Made by a program: the position numbers and the translations under genes. From Gordionus sp. m RMFG-2023 (taxonomy: Eukaryota > Nematomorpha > Gordioida > Chordodea > Parachordodidae), in assembly GCF_954871325.1 (NCBI RefSeq), contig NC_088775.1, forward strand, positions 78,283,561 to 78,347,560: a stretch of 64,000 nt of DNA. The letters are read 5' to 3'. Positions within the stretch are counted from its first letter, which is position 1. Each line of letters starts with the position of its first letter. Below are positions 46,501 to 58,960 of this stretch, one piece after another. Under the pieces are notes generated by a model, which saw nothing but the letters and a program-made list of their open reading frames with translations, was not told where the DNA came from and ran no database searches.

Positions 46501-49500
46501 ACATTTCAAAGTTGATTACAATAAACCAGCAATTTCTGTTATAATTTAAGATAGGATTTAATGTTTTTGAAACAGGAATACTTTTTCAATTCGTTTATAT
46601 TTTTTTCAAGGCATTTAAGGGGGGGGGGATTATCACTATGTTGCTAACTGTTTACGCTCTAACCCAAATTTTTTTAGAATCATTATTTATGACAGAACAA
46701 TGGGTGCTTTAGCACTATCTAAGCTTGTTTAATTTTGAGCAGCTCTAAGTTTATTTAAATTTTTTTATGAATTTAAAGTCTCTAAAACATTTTTATTGGC
46801 ACTTATTAAATAAAACAAAAAATATTAATTCAAGCTTTAATATCATTTTTAGGACATTCCATAATTAATTATATTTTTAAAAGCCTTTATCCCAAGAAAC
46901 CAGCAATTTATATGGTACTGATTAGTATATTTTTTAAGATACTATATAATATATTTGAAAATCATGAAGTAATTATTGCAATATAGCTATACTGTAAAAA
47001 TTTTGTGAACATATTTACCAATTTTCTCATATAATTTTAAAACTTTCCTTTTTATTTAGAAATCATGAATTACAAATAGGTCTATCATTTACATTGCATA
47101 TCATAATAATAGTAGGTTTTAAACGGATAATGAATTATTCAAAATCTACTCGTGAAGATTCAATCTCACAACTTAAAAATCATGGCGATTTAAACTGCGA
47201 AAAATCGGGGTTTTCCGTAAATGTATTAAGTATGTGTATATTACCTACGTTAAAAATCCGATTTAAGATTTTAAAAATAATTTATATAAGCTGCCTGCAT
47301 CATAGATGGGAGAAAGGTTTGGCCCTCTATTTGCCAAATCTCAAGGCTTACATGATATTATTTTGGTCAAAATCTTAATCAGGTCGTTTTAAAAAATCGA
47401 CCCAAATCGGACTTTACAACTATAGTATCTACCCTAGTAATTTCAGTAAATATCTTCCATAAACTTTCGCCTTAAGTTTACTGCAAAACGATTTGAAATT
47501 TATATACTTGTATACTTTTATGACAACCAAATTTTAAAAATCCTTTTTCGTAAATGATTTAAAATTGAGAAATTCTGAATTCTAATAAATTTGCTGAGAC
47601 ATATAATTTAATTCATAATACTAACCTATAATTTTATTCACATCAAAAGCAATATTTCTTCTTGTATAATATGATTGATCCGAATATTCGTGATGTTGTA
47701 AACCTCGATTTCTTTGAGGTATTCTATTAAATGCGAGTTTTTTTTTATTAAGAAGTGCTCCATTTCCCACATTTATTTTGAAATTTTTGAAAGTGAGTGC
47801 CCCTTATAATAATAAAATGTAAAGTGTATAGTAATAAACTATATACTATATTATATTCGATATAACTGTGTTCCTAAGAAAAGTTACTAGAGCCATTTTC
47901 AGACAGAACGTTTTTTAAGGCGGCTTTTGAGACATGTTTCCAGCAATTTTTTTTTAACTTCCAAACATAGGATAATAATTTGTCGAATTAATTTCTCTGG
48001 ATAATATTATATTTAAAAAAATTTTTCTGGTTAGCAATCTCATTGATGCCATTTAATTGTTAATAAAAAAACAAAAATAAAATTTCTGGAAACGTGCCTC
48101 AAAAAGCACTTTGAAAAAATATTTTGCTTGAAAATGGCCTTGGATGTAATTTTTATTTTTTTACTTTTATGGGAAACATTTTCTTTTTTGTGACTAAAAG
48201 CCGTATATAACCTTGGACTATCCCTTATTTCTTGGGATGTAAGAGAAGAATTGGAGAAAATAATATGTTCAAATTTTTGTCTTTTCCCCCTATTATTTTT
48301 ATTATTGTGTTCAATGGAGTCTTTCTTCGCTTCCATGGGATCTTTATTTTGATGCTTCGTCTTCGTGTCTATCCTTTGACCGCTATTCGTTTTTTTCGAA
48401 ATAATATGCGTTTCGTTGTATACCGTAAAATCTTTTCTTACCGTCTCTATCTGAATAATAGATTTTTCAGGCAGTAAAGAAGCATTACTTATTGCCAAAA
48501 AATTCTCTAAAGTATCTGATTTATCTATTGCCTTTGACTGATTTGTAGGAGTATTATTTATTGCCAGCAACGAAGTGTCTAAAATGTCGGATTTCTTTAT
48601 TGCCCTAGAGAGATTTGTAGGCGTATTATTTTGAATCATGTCTTTAGTATTATCTTTGGATAAATTAGTCCCGAATTCGTCATTTTTTATTTCAATTTTT
48701 GATAAATTTAAATTGCCCATAATATTCAAAAAATTTTTGACCGGTAATACGGCATCATTAGTCGTTTCATTTTGAACGACTGGTTTCGGGAGTGATATTT
48801 TAGGAGAAACGGGTAAACTATTTTTTTTTGAATTTAAATGATGACGGCTGGCAGATGTATTAGCGTTAATCTTTGCATTTAAATGATAAGGGCCGACAGA
48901 TATATTAGTGTTTTTCTCTGTATTTAAATGATGATGGCTGCCAGATGCACTGATGTTTTTCTCTGCATTTAAATAAAGACGGCTGCCCGATGTTTTGCCG
49001 GTATGTTTGTCTTCGACAATATTTTTAATATTCGTTGAAGGAAATGAGTCCATTACTTTAGTATCATTATTTGTTTTCGTTGATCCATTTAGATTTAATA
49101 GCGATATTAATATCGAATTACTAAGTGAATGCGTGCCTCCATTCTGTTGGAAAGAAGAACCTTGCGCCAAATCTGAGAATTGTTGACTTGAAAACGGTCC
49201 CAAAACAGATGCTTGTCCACTTTGAACAGCTTTCAAAATATCCTGTAGATCTTTAATATTTCCTCCTTTATTAGCGGTGTTGGAAAAGATCAGAATCACC
49301 TGTTAAAGAACAAGTCAATATTTTATTTATTTATGCATGCTTTTTTAAGGAAACAAATTTTTAGTTGAGTGTTTTAGAATTTTGTTTAAAATTTCTTTAA
49401 GGGATAATTAATCCTAATGAAAACCATCAGTTATAGGGTTGATATTTTACACATGCTGGAATATATTTTTAGCAAAAATATTTTTCAAATTTAAAAAAAA

Positions 49501-49705
49501 ACGCGTTAAATTTATGAATGAAAATGGAGTAAATGGCAAATTGAGTGCGCTTTTAAATTTGAACATCTGATTTTGTCAAAAATGTATATTAGTATGTGTA
49601 AAATATCTTTCTATAAATTCATGGAATTTCGTCATGCACTTTTTAGTTATTTTTCAATTTATATGCTAAAATTACGAGGATTGCCGGAAATAGTAATCTA
49701 CGCAT
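43566..49705 (-). CDS. zona pellucida (ZP) domain transmembrane protein
   Basis: Extracellular-matrix or apical-surface protein of the cuticlin-like ZP type. Nine minus-strand exons: 49705-49676, 49299-48165, 47802-47626, 45408-45218, 45162-45002, 44953-44799, 44546-44308, 44103-43911, 43870-43566; phases agree throughout and give 861 residues. The start makes a classic signal peptide, MRRLLFPAILVILIFSNTA, split by intron 1. The long exon 2 is Ser/Asn/Lys-rich, low in Cys, with two kinds of internal repeat. The ZP module begins VQVVCNLPQNQMIF, then FNGIIYAKGYY, LPLDGCGSTTIS, ILNCVAHDGMNIG, LLDGQGCPV and FKFPDVENVYFEC. A furin-like site NRRKRSKRS follows, then a single membrane helix (IVTSLIFVTILLSSLISAI) and a short cytosolic tail. 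ZP proteins polymerise after such cleavage. No orthologue is claimed. It appears intact. Confidence 0.9.
47165..47420. repeat. family C repeat in a ZP intron
   Basis: CATAGATGGGAGAAAGG, GCCAAATCTCAAGGCTTAC, ATATTATTTTGGTCAAAAT and TTTTAAAAAATCGACCC, in family C order, within the 2.2-kb ZP intron 45409-47625. The rest of that intron is AT-rich with a run of 10 G at 46619-46628. Confidence 0.5.
48832..49011 (-). repeat. four 45-bp coding repeats in the ZP gene
   Basis: Units start at 48832, 48877, 48922 and 48967 (ATTTAAAT anchor), each 45 bp or 15 codons. On the coding strand they read SGSRLYLNAEKNISA, SGSHHHLNTEKNTNI, SVGPYHLNAKINANT and SASRHHLNSKKN. A second coding repeat of about 23 residues (NNTPTNLSRAIKKSD and NNTPTNQSKAIDKSD) lies just 3' of it, at about 48490-48640. 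Period multiples of three keep the frame, so copy number could vary harmlessly. Confidence 0.9.
49441..49607. mobile_element. short inverted-repeat element in ZP intron 1
   Basis: GATATTTTACACATGC at the left and GTATGTGTAAAATATC at the right are inverted; inner TTTCAAATTTAAA pairs with TTTAAATTTGAA. It occupies nearly half of intron 1 (49300-49675), which separates the two halves of the signal peptide. Confidence 0.65.
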
Positions 49706-51740
49706 ACTGCCGGAATTACTAGTGGGGGCTAAGGTTGCACACGAGTCATGCAAAACAAATATAAAAATTTCAACTTTTTTAGATAATTATACTTTATAAA
49801 ACTCAAGTATAAATTAGTACTCTTTTGATATATTATTTATCATATTATAAACCTGCTCTAATGTTTTATAATATTTTCCTATTTTGCCAATTTACCCCAG
49901 GAATCTTAGAATTTTGGTTCTAATGTTCCCCGCTACTCTATCAATTTCAAACAATTTTGCTGCGAACTTTTGAGAATCTATTAATTTATGCATATATTAT
50001 TTCATATAAATTTTAAAAAAATACCCAAATGTTTTTGGCTAAGTTGTCTGAAATCTCCCATACTAAAATAATGCATCTTCGGTAAAAAAAATTAAATTGA
50101 AAATCAAACCTAGTGGATGATTAAAATTTAAAGATTCCGAATTCTTATAAAATAATTCCGGAAAAATGTTATTCCCGAAAAAAAGATATATTTAATAATT
50201 TAAGAATATTTAAATTAATTTTGTATTTTTTTAAAAATGTATAAATTTATGTAGTTTAATATTTTGTAAATAGTGTTTAAAAAAATATGCAGTTCGTGCG
50301 GTTCTTTTCCAGCAATTCAAAAAAAAAGTTTAATTTTTATAGAAACTAAAACATTACTAGATAGGATCATTTAGCAATAGGAAAACAATTTATTTATTGG
50401 AAATAAAATTATAATTCTCTTATAAAAAATGATTAATTTGAAAATACACTACGTATTACCCTGCATTCACAGTTAGCGCGAAAACGCGGCTAAGTATACA
50501 TAATATGATGTATTTTTGTATATGATTGAAATCTCCAGACTTATATAATATTATTTTAGTTATAATCTTAATCGGGCCAAAAATCGATTCGAATCGGGCT
50601 TTTTAACAACAATATGACAAATAATATATTCGATAATACATAAATATATATATTTTATAATTCTTACATTTTTTAGGAACCATAAAATTTCCAATATAAT
50701 GTGATAACGCATGATATAATTTAATACTTTAAAAAATACTAAAAAAAACCTTAATTAAAATTAAATGATTAAATTTTAAATTATAAGGGATATATTTTTA
50801 AAAATTTTTTTAATCTTTTAAAGAAAAATAATTTTTTTCCCCCTATAGTTTATAGTTTATAGTTAATGGATACAATGAATTTTTATAAAGATCTATATGG
50901 CACTAATAATATTTAAAACCTAAAAAAATATAATAGTTTGCACTAATTCACAAAGTAACAGTGGAATAGGTCATTTATGATGTGAAATGCTATTGTATTA
51001 TATTTTATTTTATTATGTTAATTTTAACCAGATCATAAAATATATTATTAAAGAAGATTTCTTTAACGATATATAGGATAAATAATAATATTAATATTTT
51101 TGCGATGACCTTTTTTTATAATAAATATAGTTTTTGTGACTTCTATCAATGGCTATTAAATTTTATAAAGGGCACAATAAGTATAGAATGAAATTAGAGT
51201 TGATATTTTATATATTATTAAATGTTAAATATGTTGGTGTAAGGAAGGCGGGAACATATAAATCGATGCTTATAACCTCCCTAAAATAAAAATCAACCCT
51301 CCATAATTCAAATTTTTTAAAAAATATTTTCAGCGTTCCCTAAATTTATTTAAATTTTTTTAAAATAAATTTATAGTTTCTAAAACATAAGGTCGTGCCC
51401 TGATTTGTCATATATTTAAAAAAAATATTTTTGTTTAAACTAGTCTATTCAAATTTTCAACTTGGACACAATTCTGTTTTGTTTAAAGAGTGTATACTAA
51501 ATCTAAATAACTTTCTCTTTATTCTGTTTAAAGAAACTATTATAGACGCCTAAGCCAATTTCTGTATAGAAATAATCTCACCAGGACATGGTTTAAACAT
51601 GTATTAGTACTTTAATTATAGTTTGGTAATCGACTAAATCAACAGTGGGCATGGAGGGAATTCCTTTCAGCATTGAAGAGCAAATTAAAAACATTATATC
51701 GCCTTTTCAAAAGGTTGAGCCCAAAAACCTTAATGGGTCT
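49706..51740. other. AT-rich spacer upstream of the ZP gene
   Basis: Presumed promoter side of the ZP gene; no specific site can be named. A family C fragment lies at about 50525-50610 (CTCCAGACTTATATAATATT, TAATCGGGCC, AATCGGGCTTTTTAACAAC). No other feature is supported. Confidence 0.45.
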
Positions 51741-51744
51741 TAAT

Positions 51745-51950
51745 TTTTTTTTGATCAAACCCGGCCGAGGTCTCCGTAAAAAATAACTAAAAATACCGAT
51801 TTAAAATATTAGATTTTATTTTTGTTAAAAAAAATTATAGGCCGCCTTGATATTTTTTTAAAAAAAATTTCCCGACACGGTTATATTTAAAAAATTTTAC
51901 TGGCCGGGCCTCCGGGTCTTTGATTTTTTAAAATCTAAACACTGCACTAA
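51745..51950. repeat. family B repeat copy
   Basis: CCCGGCCGAGGTCTCCG at one end and CTGGCCGGGCCTCCGGG at the other, around TTTAAAATATTAGATTTT. The AGGTCTC word matches the terminal repeat of the copy at 55052-55240. Confidence 0.5.
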
Positions 51951-54900
51951 ATCCTATAATTCTATTCAAAGAGAGTGGTTGTTCATATTTGTTTAGTTTT
52001 CTTTTTTTTTAAATATAAAAATAAAATATTATATTAAACATGAAATGCAAATTTCCTTAAAACTTTCCATAATCGAGGTTCTTTTTTTCAGTGATACCCG
52101 GTAACTTGTATTAAATTATAACTTATTTTTAAAAAATAAAGAAAATGTGGACACGTCACATTTTTTTCTTGAATATGAATATAGGTCGCATGTATTTTAT
52201 GTAAAATTATTCTACGCTCTTCATTTTTTTTTAATCAGAGGCTTTTTAATGACCATAAGATTTATTAAAAAATTATAACAGCAATATATTATATGAATAA
52301 TTATAAAATATAGTAATAAAAATGTAAATTAAATTCTTTATTTTAAATATTGAAGATGCCAGAAAAATATATTAAATATTTTTTAAGATGAGTTATTTTA
52401 ATGTTTATAAATTTATTATTAATATTATATTATAGATATATAAAAAGGTTATATTTCATTTTTTAATTATTATGATATTATATAAAGGGGAGACTGGGCT
52501 ATTGGAACCGATTTTTGAAAATCGGCTATAACTTGTGTTTTTTTAGATATTATAAAGAACAGAATAGATGCCTATAACTAACCGTACTCTATAAAGGTGT
52601 CTTATAAATATTTTTAATTATATATTCATATTTTTGAATATCTTTTGTAAAAGTTGAAATTTTGCCAACAAGCCACAATAGCGGGGTTGGGCAATCCTGC
52701 AAGGGCCTTCCTAAACCACTAGTTTTTTTGGGCCTATTAAAAATAATAATCTTAAGGTATGATTTTTTAGCATAATTCCTAAATATTAATGATACACACC
52801 CATGATATTTACTTTCCAAGATTTTGAAATAATTTTTTCATATTAACAACCACAATTGACGCGTATGGTTCAGTAAGCCCCGCTAGCTCTAAATTGACTT
52901 ATCATGATTGAAATAATATCTAGACAAAATAAATACTTATAAAACTTTTTCAAATTATAAAAGAAGGTTAAAATTTTGCCATAAAATTTAATTTATATAT
53001 AATTAATTAATATTCTGTCATATAAAAATCTTTTAAATTTTACATCAAAATTTTATTTCTTAAATAAAATTTTTAATAATTAATTATTTGAAAAGAATTT
53101 TTTACCTATTGCATACTAATAAAAGCTATACTAGGTTAAAATTTTTACCTTCTAGGCTATTTAATTTTAAAATGAGATTAAAAGGTTTGACAAGCCCCGG
53201 GGTTTACCTAACCTATGTCTCTCCTATTATATCAGTTTTATGTCTAGGTTATGCTAAATTCTGTTCCCAAAAGTTTAAAAGGATATATATAAAATAAATT
53301 TTATCATAAACACTTCAATTTAGGATCAGGCCCATAGAAGAATTTTTGCTTAAGGGGAGGGGGGGGGCAAGTACAATATATTTAAAAAAAAATATTTAAT
53401 CTCTATATTTAGTTCAAAATCATACTTGTATGTAAAAGAGAATAATAGTAGGGGAGCCGGGGTTATATAATTAATGGAGTTAAATAGCCACTATCTTTAG
53501 AATTGAATTAATTTGTCTCAAAATTGATTTAAAATGTGTTAATGTATGCCTTGTCACTTATATATGTTCATTATTAGATTGGTCAGTCTAATAAAAAAAA
53601 AAAATTATTCTTAAATATACTTAATTTATAACTTTAAATTACATTTATTGTCTTAAATAAATTTTGTAAACTCCCCTCCCTTTAGCAAATATATAAAGCA
53701 TTATTATTTTAGTAAACATTATAAAGTCAGGGATAAGGAACAAAGGCACATTTGTGTTTTATGTTCCGTTGCCTTTCCGATCAAGAAATATGTTTTATTT
53801 ATTTCTATTATGAATATGCAAATTTTATTTATTAATCATTATAACATAAATTAATTATCATTACATCTTTAAATTAATACTTGCAAAATTTGCAGTTTCC
53901 AAGGTATTTGCAGTTTAATCAAACTTTCCCCATGTTTTAAATTCAAGAGATTCACAACTTAAAAAAAAAATTAACTTCCTAATTGTCAATGACTAAAACT
54001 AATTAATAACAAAAATTTTAATTAACTAAATAATTTTTTTTTTTTAAAGAAAATATTTATAACTTTATTTAGCTAATTATTTATATAATACAATATAATT
54101 AACATTTGTATATATATTTATATACATATAAAAAAAACATTTTAAAAAAATAAATAAATATAGTATTGGAGGATATGTTTGTGACGGTGTTAAAAAAATA
54201 ATAAAAAAAAATATATTGAGGTTAGGAAGGATAATCTTGTGGGGAGAGACTGCTTATGAAGCTAATATAATTAGCCTTGTGTATTGCGATGGAGAGCCTT
54301 TGCCTTAAGAAGAAGCCCTCGCGGTAAATATTGCATAGAATCATTAATTTTATTGCTCATTTATTGTTAATAAATTGTAGGGCATATTTTTGTTTTTATA
54401 TTGGTATTATAGTGTATCTTTTTAAAATAAGATATAATCTTAATTTTTTTCATTCATTTTATTTTTATAATGTTTAACCGGTTTTACCAAGTTTGTGAAA
54501 GGAAAATGAACTTACTAAAAAATGATTTATCACGCCACAAGGAATATATTATATTATTATATATAATTTGTTATTAAAATGAAAACCTATTTCTTTAATA
54601 TCTATCTAAATTAAAGTAAACTGCATTCTATTTAGTGATAATTTTATTGGTTATAAAATTTTTTGAAAAATAAAGTGTTACTGCTAGTCTATTCTTCAAA
54701 TTTAATGCTAATTTTCCAAAAGTGGGTATGGAGCGCTAAAATCACTCAGGTTAGTTACAATACTCCTGCCATCAGTTCAGTAAACATAGTCTGTACTTAA
54801 TATTTGTAATAATGATATCAATTCGCACAAAGTATATATGGCCGCTCAACACCTTACCCCGATGACTGACCTGAGAATTAATTTTTATAAATGATAATCT

Positions 54901-55050
54901 AGCTCGAAATCTATTATAGATGAAAGAACTATGATTTCAACTATATTTTATAAGGAATATCATTAAATGATATTTTTTGATTAGATTCTTAGCAATTATA
55001 TTTTCTAAAAATCTTAAACCATTTAACCCCAGTCTACTACTAATTTAATA
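51951..55050. other. spacer with GGGGAG-headed repeat ends
   Basis: GGGGAGACTGGGCTATTGG occurs at about 52487, and GGGGAGCCGGGGTTATA at about 53452; the complement of AACCCCAGTCTACTACTA near 55027 gives a similar AGACTGGGGTT. A run of 9 G occurs at 53359-53367. At 54200-54310 a GC-richer patch (GGGGAGAGACTGCTTATG, GATGGAGAGCCTTTGCC) has no recognised coding or RNA identity. No gene is supported. Confidence 0.4.
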
Positions 55051-55051
55051 T

Positions 55052-55240
55052 CAGAGACCTCCGAAGGTACCATTTGCACAGCCCAGCCCTGATTTTTTTT
55101 AAAAAATTTTGGCCTTGCACGGGGTTTGTATTTCTAGGCTCGGCCCGAATTTTTTAAAATATTTAACATTTATTTTTAATTTTTATAGGTAATAATAGTA
55201 TATATTCGGTTTTGAGATATATGGCCCGGCCAGGTCTCTG
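55052..55240. mobile_element. hAT-like MITE, family B, bounded copy
   Basis: A 189-bp element with inverted ends CAGAGACCT (55052-55060) and AGGTCTCTG (55232-55240). Flanking octamers TTTAATAT and TCTGATAT agree at 6 of 8 positions. CAGAG-type ends and 8-bp duplications are typical of hAT elements. The interior has GCCCAGCCCTG, GGCTCGGCCCG and GGCCCGGCC blocks. This copy defines the family B ends used for the fragments elsewhere. Confidence 0.75.
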
Positions 55241-56812
55241 TCTGATATAAACTTTATATTATATCTGCTAATTCTTTAATGAACCGATTTTCAATAATTT
55301 TTGCAAACACTCCGTTTCAGAGGACCAGAAATTTATTTCGATAAGCTTGTACATAAATAAATTTTATAATTCTAATCAAATGAGTTAAGATTGAAAGGAT
55401 TGTGACTGAAGTTGTTGCGGCCCGATCAGAAAACCATCGGCAAAAAAAGATTCATTCCGGAAAACTTGTGAAAAACAGCAGGGTCACAATTTTTTAAGGT
55501 TTACAATTAAGCATATTTAAAGCTTTTTCCTTCATAAAAAAATTAGAACAAGCCAGGTTAAAAAATTAAAATTTTTCTTGTCGTTGGTTCAGGAAGGCCC
55601 GTATCCATTTTTATTTACAATGACCATCCTTCCACGCACACAAATTATTACTAATGCATTTCCTAAAATTATAATTGTTTAATAAATTATAATTGGGTTT
55701 AGGTAGAATTAGCCTTAGCAAGCTTAATTCTGCTTATCAAATTGTTATCAAGTTAGGGAAATTATATATTTTATTTTACCACACACACATATAATTCGTC
55801 GAGAATTTTTGTAGGATAAAATCCAAAATCGACATGTTTAAATGGAGAGAATAAAAAGTAAAGAATCATGGGTAATTAATAGAATTTATAAATAAAAGGA
55901 ATGTGTAAGAATTTTGCTAATTGTTAAAATCGACAATCACATCATTTATTTCTACATTTTTTTAACTTAGATATCGGTTCCCCTGTCCCTTAAATACGCT
56001 ATGGGTTATTCTACTTTTGTAAAAATAATTTACCAAGTAAATTAATACGATATTATGTATATACACTTTAGTGATTATATATTATTATATATCGATCATA
56101 ATTCAATTTTAACTTCTATTGATTTATTTATACATCAAACAATAAAAATATTAGCTGATGGCAATTTTTTTAAATCAATTTTAAATTTAAAAAATAGACT
56201 TTAAGATTTCCTAGCTTAACGAAGAGGCTATGGATTTTTTTTTACTAGACAAAATTTAGTATTTAGATATCTATATTGAATATATAATTTGTTAGATCAA
56301 GATTAAGTATTAATTTTGTATTAATTTTAAATATTTAGCAACCTTATAATATTTACCTTGTGATATTTAAATATTATAGCTAATCAATTTTAAACTTTTT
56401 CTACAAATAACCTTATATATAAACTTCTAGATAAAATTTTCTATTAAAATAATTTAATATTTTAGTTAACTATAAGAATATAGATTTATTTATATGAAAT
56501 AAAATAATAATTTTTACAAATTTTTAGAATGTTCTATTATTTTATGAATAATATAATAACCACTAATTTATTACAATTTTATATTCTAATTAATTTATTG
56601 TATAATGAATATAAAGAATCAAAATTGTGATGAATTTAATTATAAAACCAAAATCATTAACTCTTCAAACTCTAAATAAAATAAATAAAATATTATTTAA
56701 CAATAATATATATAATTAATTTAGTGAAAACACAAAGCAATAAATATTTTTTATCTTGTTATAGTATATTTTCTAGTGGATAAATACAATCACAGTTAAA
56801 TTTCCTTTAATA
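55241..56812. other. AT-rich spacer upstream of RPS3
   Basis: No gene, repeat end or convincing promoter element. The 200 bases before the RPS3 start are almost pure A+T. Confidence 0.5.
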
Positions 56813-57711
56813 ATGGCTAATCGTGACCGTATAACTATTAAAAGAAAGGTAGTAAAATATAATTTATAGAATAAAAATTTTATTCTTCCATTTAAGATTG
56901 TTGCCGATGGAATTTTTAAAGCCGAATTAAATGAATTTTTAACCCGAGAATTGGCTGAAGATGGGTACAGTGGTATTGAAATAAGAAGTAGTCTCAAAAA
57001 AACCGAAATTATAATATCTGCCACCAGAACTCAAAATGTTTTAGGTGAGAAAGGCAAAAGAATCAGAGAACTAACTTCAGTTATACAAAAAAGATTTAAT
57101 TTTCCTGAAGGTTCTATAGAAGTAATCCTTAATAACTGAAAGCTTAATTTATTATTTTATAGTTATATGCAGAAAAAGTTGCCTCTCGTGGTTTGTGTGC
57201 AATCGCCCAATGTGAATCATTGAGATATAAATTAATTGGGGGATTAGCTGTTAGGAGGTTCTTTTATTCATGACTAAACAATAATTCAAATATTATTAGA
57301 GCATGTTATGGAGTGTTGAGATTTATAATGGAAGCAGGAGCTCAAGGATGTGAAGTAGTTGTTTCTGGGAAGCTTAGAGGACAAAGAGCAAAGTCAATGA
57401 AATTTGTTGATGGCTTGATGATTCATAGTGGTGAACCAAAAAATGAATATGTTGATACAGCTGTAAGACATGTATTGTTAAGACAAGGTTATATGTGAAA
57501 TATAATATATTAACACCAAATATTTATAGGTGTATTGGGAATTAAAGTTAAAATTATGTTGCCATATGACCCAAATGGAAAGATAGGGCCAAAAAATCCT
57601 TTACCAGATCATGTTACTATATTAGAACCCAAGGAAGAAGGAGAAATTAAAATACATAGTGAAATTAAAGAAAAGCCAGTTATGCAACAACCAATGCAGA
57701 TGCAAAATTGA
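56813..57711 (+). CDS. RPS3: 40S ribosomal protein S3 (uS3)
   Basis: Core small-subunit protein at the mRNA entry channel, with a KH domain; also a known DNA-lyase moonlighter. Five exons: 56813-56848, 56897-57121, 57163-57257, 57300-57487 and 57530-57711, with four introns of 48, 41, 42 and 42 nt, all GT-AG and phase-consistent. The protein is 241 residues (human 243). The N-terminus is [12 protein letters not shown], followed by the near-invariant [20 protein letters not shown]. The KH loop is [11 protein letters not shown]. Then come [51 protein letters not shown] and the PWDP-like [18 protein letters not shown]. The tail, which is always variable, ends [11 protein letters not shown]. No disruption; almost certainly functional. 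Confidence 0.98.
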
Positions 57712-57744
57712 TATTCCCATTTTATAATTATTTATATAATATAA

Positions 57745-57750
57745 AATAAA
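57745..57750 (+). promoter_or_regulatory. RPS3 polyadenylation signal
   Basis: AATAAA 33 bases after the RPS3 stop, overlapping a second AATAAA four bases on. Close spacing fits a short ribosomal-protein 3' UTR. Confidence 0.6.
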
Positions 57751-57759
57751 TAAATTGTA

Positions 57760-58952
57760 TCTAAAAAGTCTTTATTATCCTAAAAAAATAATTGAGATTA
57801 AGTAAATTTCATTTATTTTATGATTCCCCAAAGCCAACTTCATTTTTCATTGGCATAACTAGAAAGAGGGATGGGGTCCCCTTTTGGAAATTTGCCTGTT
57901 CTTGTAAATATCATTTTGTTAATATAAATTTTCTATTTCACTAAAAAAATATATAACTAAATAATCATTTTAAAAAATGTCAAAGATCTGCAATATACTT
58001 ATGGACCTCCAAAAAAATTTATACCAACTAATAGTCTGTATGTGGTAATACTTCAATAATGTAATAAAGATAATAGTTGAACAAATAAAATAAAGGATTT
58101 AAATAGAATAAAGGCAATTTTTATATAAATGCCATTCCAAATATCTTTTATAATTCCCATAAAAAATTGTTTAAAGATTAGATAAAACAAAAACAAGTTT
58201 TGGTTAACTTTTTTATAATCTGAAATAATGCAAAGGTTCAAAAATTGGTAACCTCTTTTAAATATTTATTTTCAATTAAGCAGGTTTAAAATTAAAATCT
58301 CCACATATTTAGGTTTTATTTAAGATTAGCTTATATGAGCCCAAAGCTGGGTTTTGGCCTAGAAAATTTATTCGCATAATATTAGAATTTTTCTTGGATT
58401 AGGACAATTAATTAGTGATTTGTATATTTAACTTAAAAAATGCTTATTTATTTTTTAAATAAAATAATTTAAGGGTAAGATGAAAATTTGGGCTAAGCTC
58501 TGGAATATATATAAATTATTCCAGAACCTGCACTTATAAATTTATATAATTGGACCAAGCTTGGGTTAAAAAATTAACAAAGTTCTACTATTAGATTTAT
58601 TATGATTTAAAATATTAACCCTTTTGTGTTAAGAAAATAATGGGGTCATATTTATTTGTTAGGCCATATATTTTTAAAGATGGAATATAATAACCAATAT
58701 TTCATAAAGAATCTTTTTGAAGCTTAAGTAAAAAATATTTTTAAAAAAATACAAAAAGTTACCCCCAAAAGTGGGTTATATTTTATTTTAGTGTGAATGA
58801 AAGGGTTAAAAGGCTCAATTTAGAGTTGGAACTGTCTGTTAGGTCAATTTGTAACCATTAGTTTGATTAAAGGTGTCAAGAAATTTCATTTGTGAGGAAT
58901 TTATTGCTAATCTCTAGATTCAAGAGTGGACTGGTCATGTGAACTAGTGTAA
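57760..58952. other. AT-rich spacer, nothing recognised
   Basis: About 1.2 kb between RPS3 and the hAT element with no coding block or repeat ends that I could support. Confidence 0.5.
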
Positions 58953-58960
58953 CAGGTTAC

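Noticed and set aside
48232-48477. Plus-strand open frame opposite the ZP exon
   Set aside because: It is the shadow of the long ZP coding exon on the other strand, whose signal peptide, phases and ZP module are strongly supported.
53088-53297. 69-codon open frame
   Set aside because: No homology, no splice context and weak coding composition.
54160-54320. Possible small nuclear RNA gene
   Set aside because: The GC-richer patch was compared from memory with U1, U2, U4, U5, U6 and U12 signature motifs and none fits.
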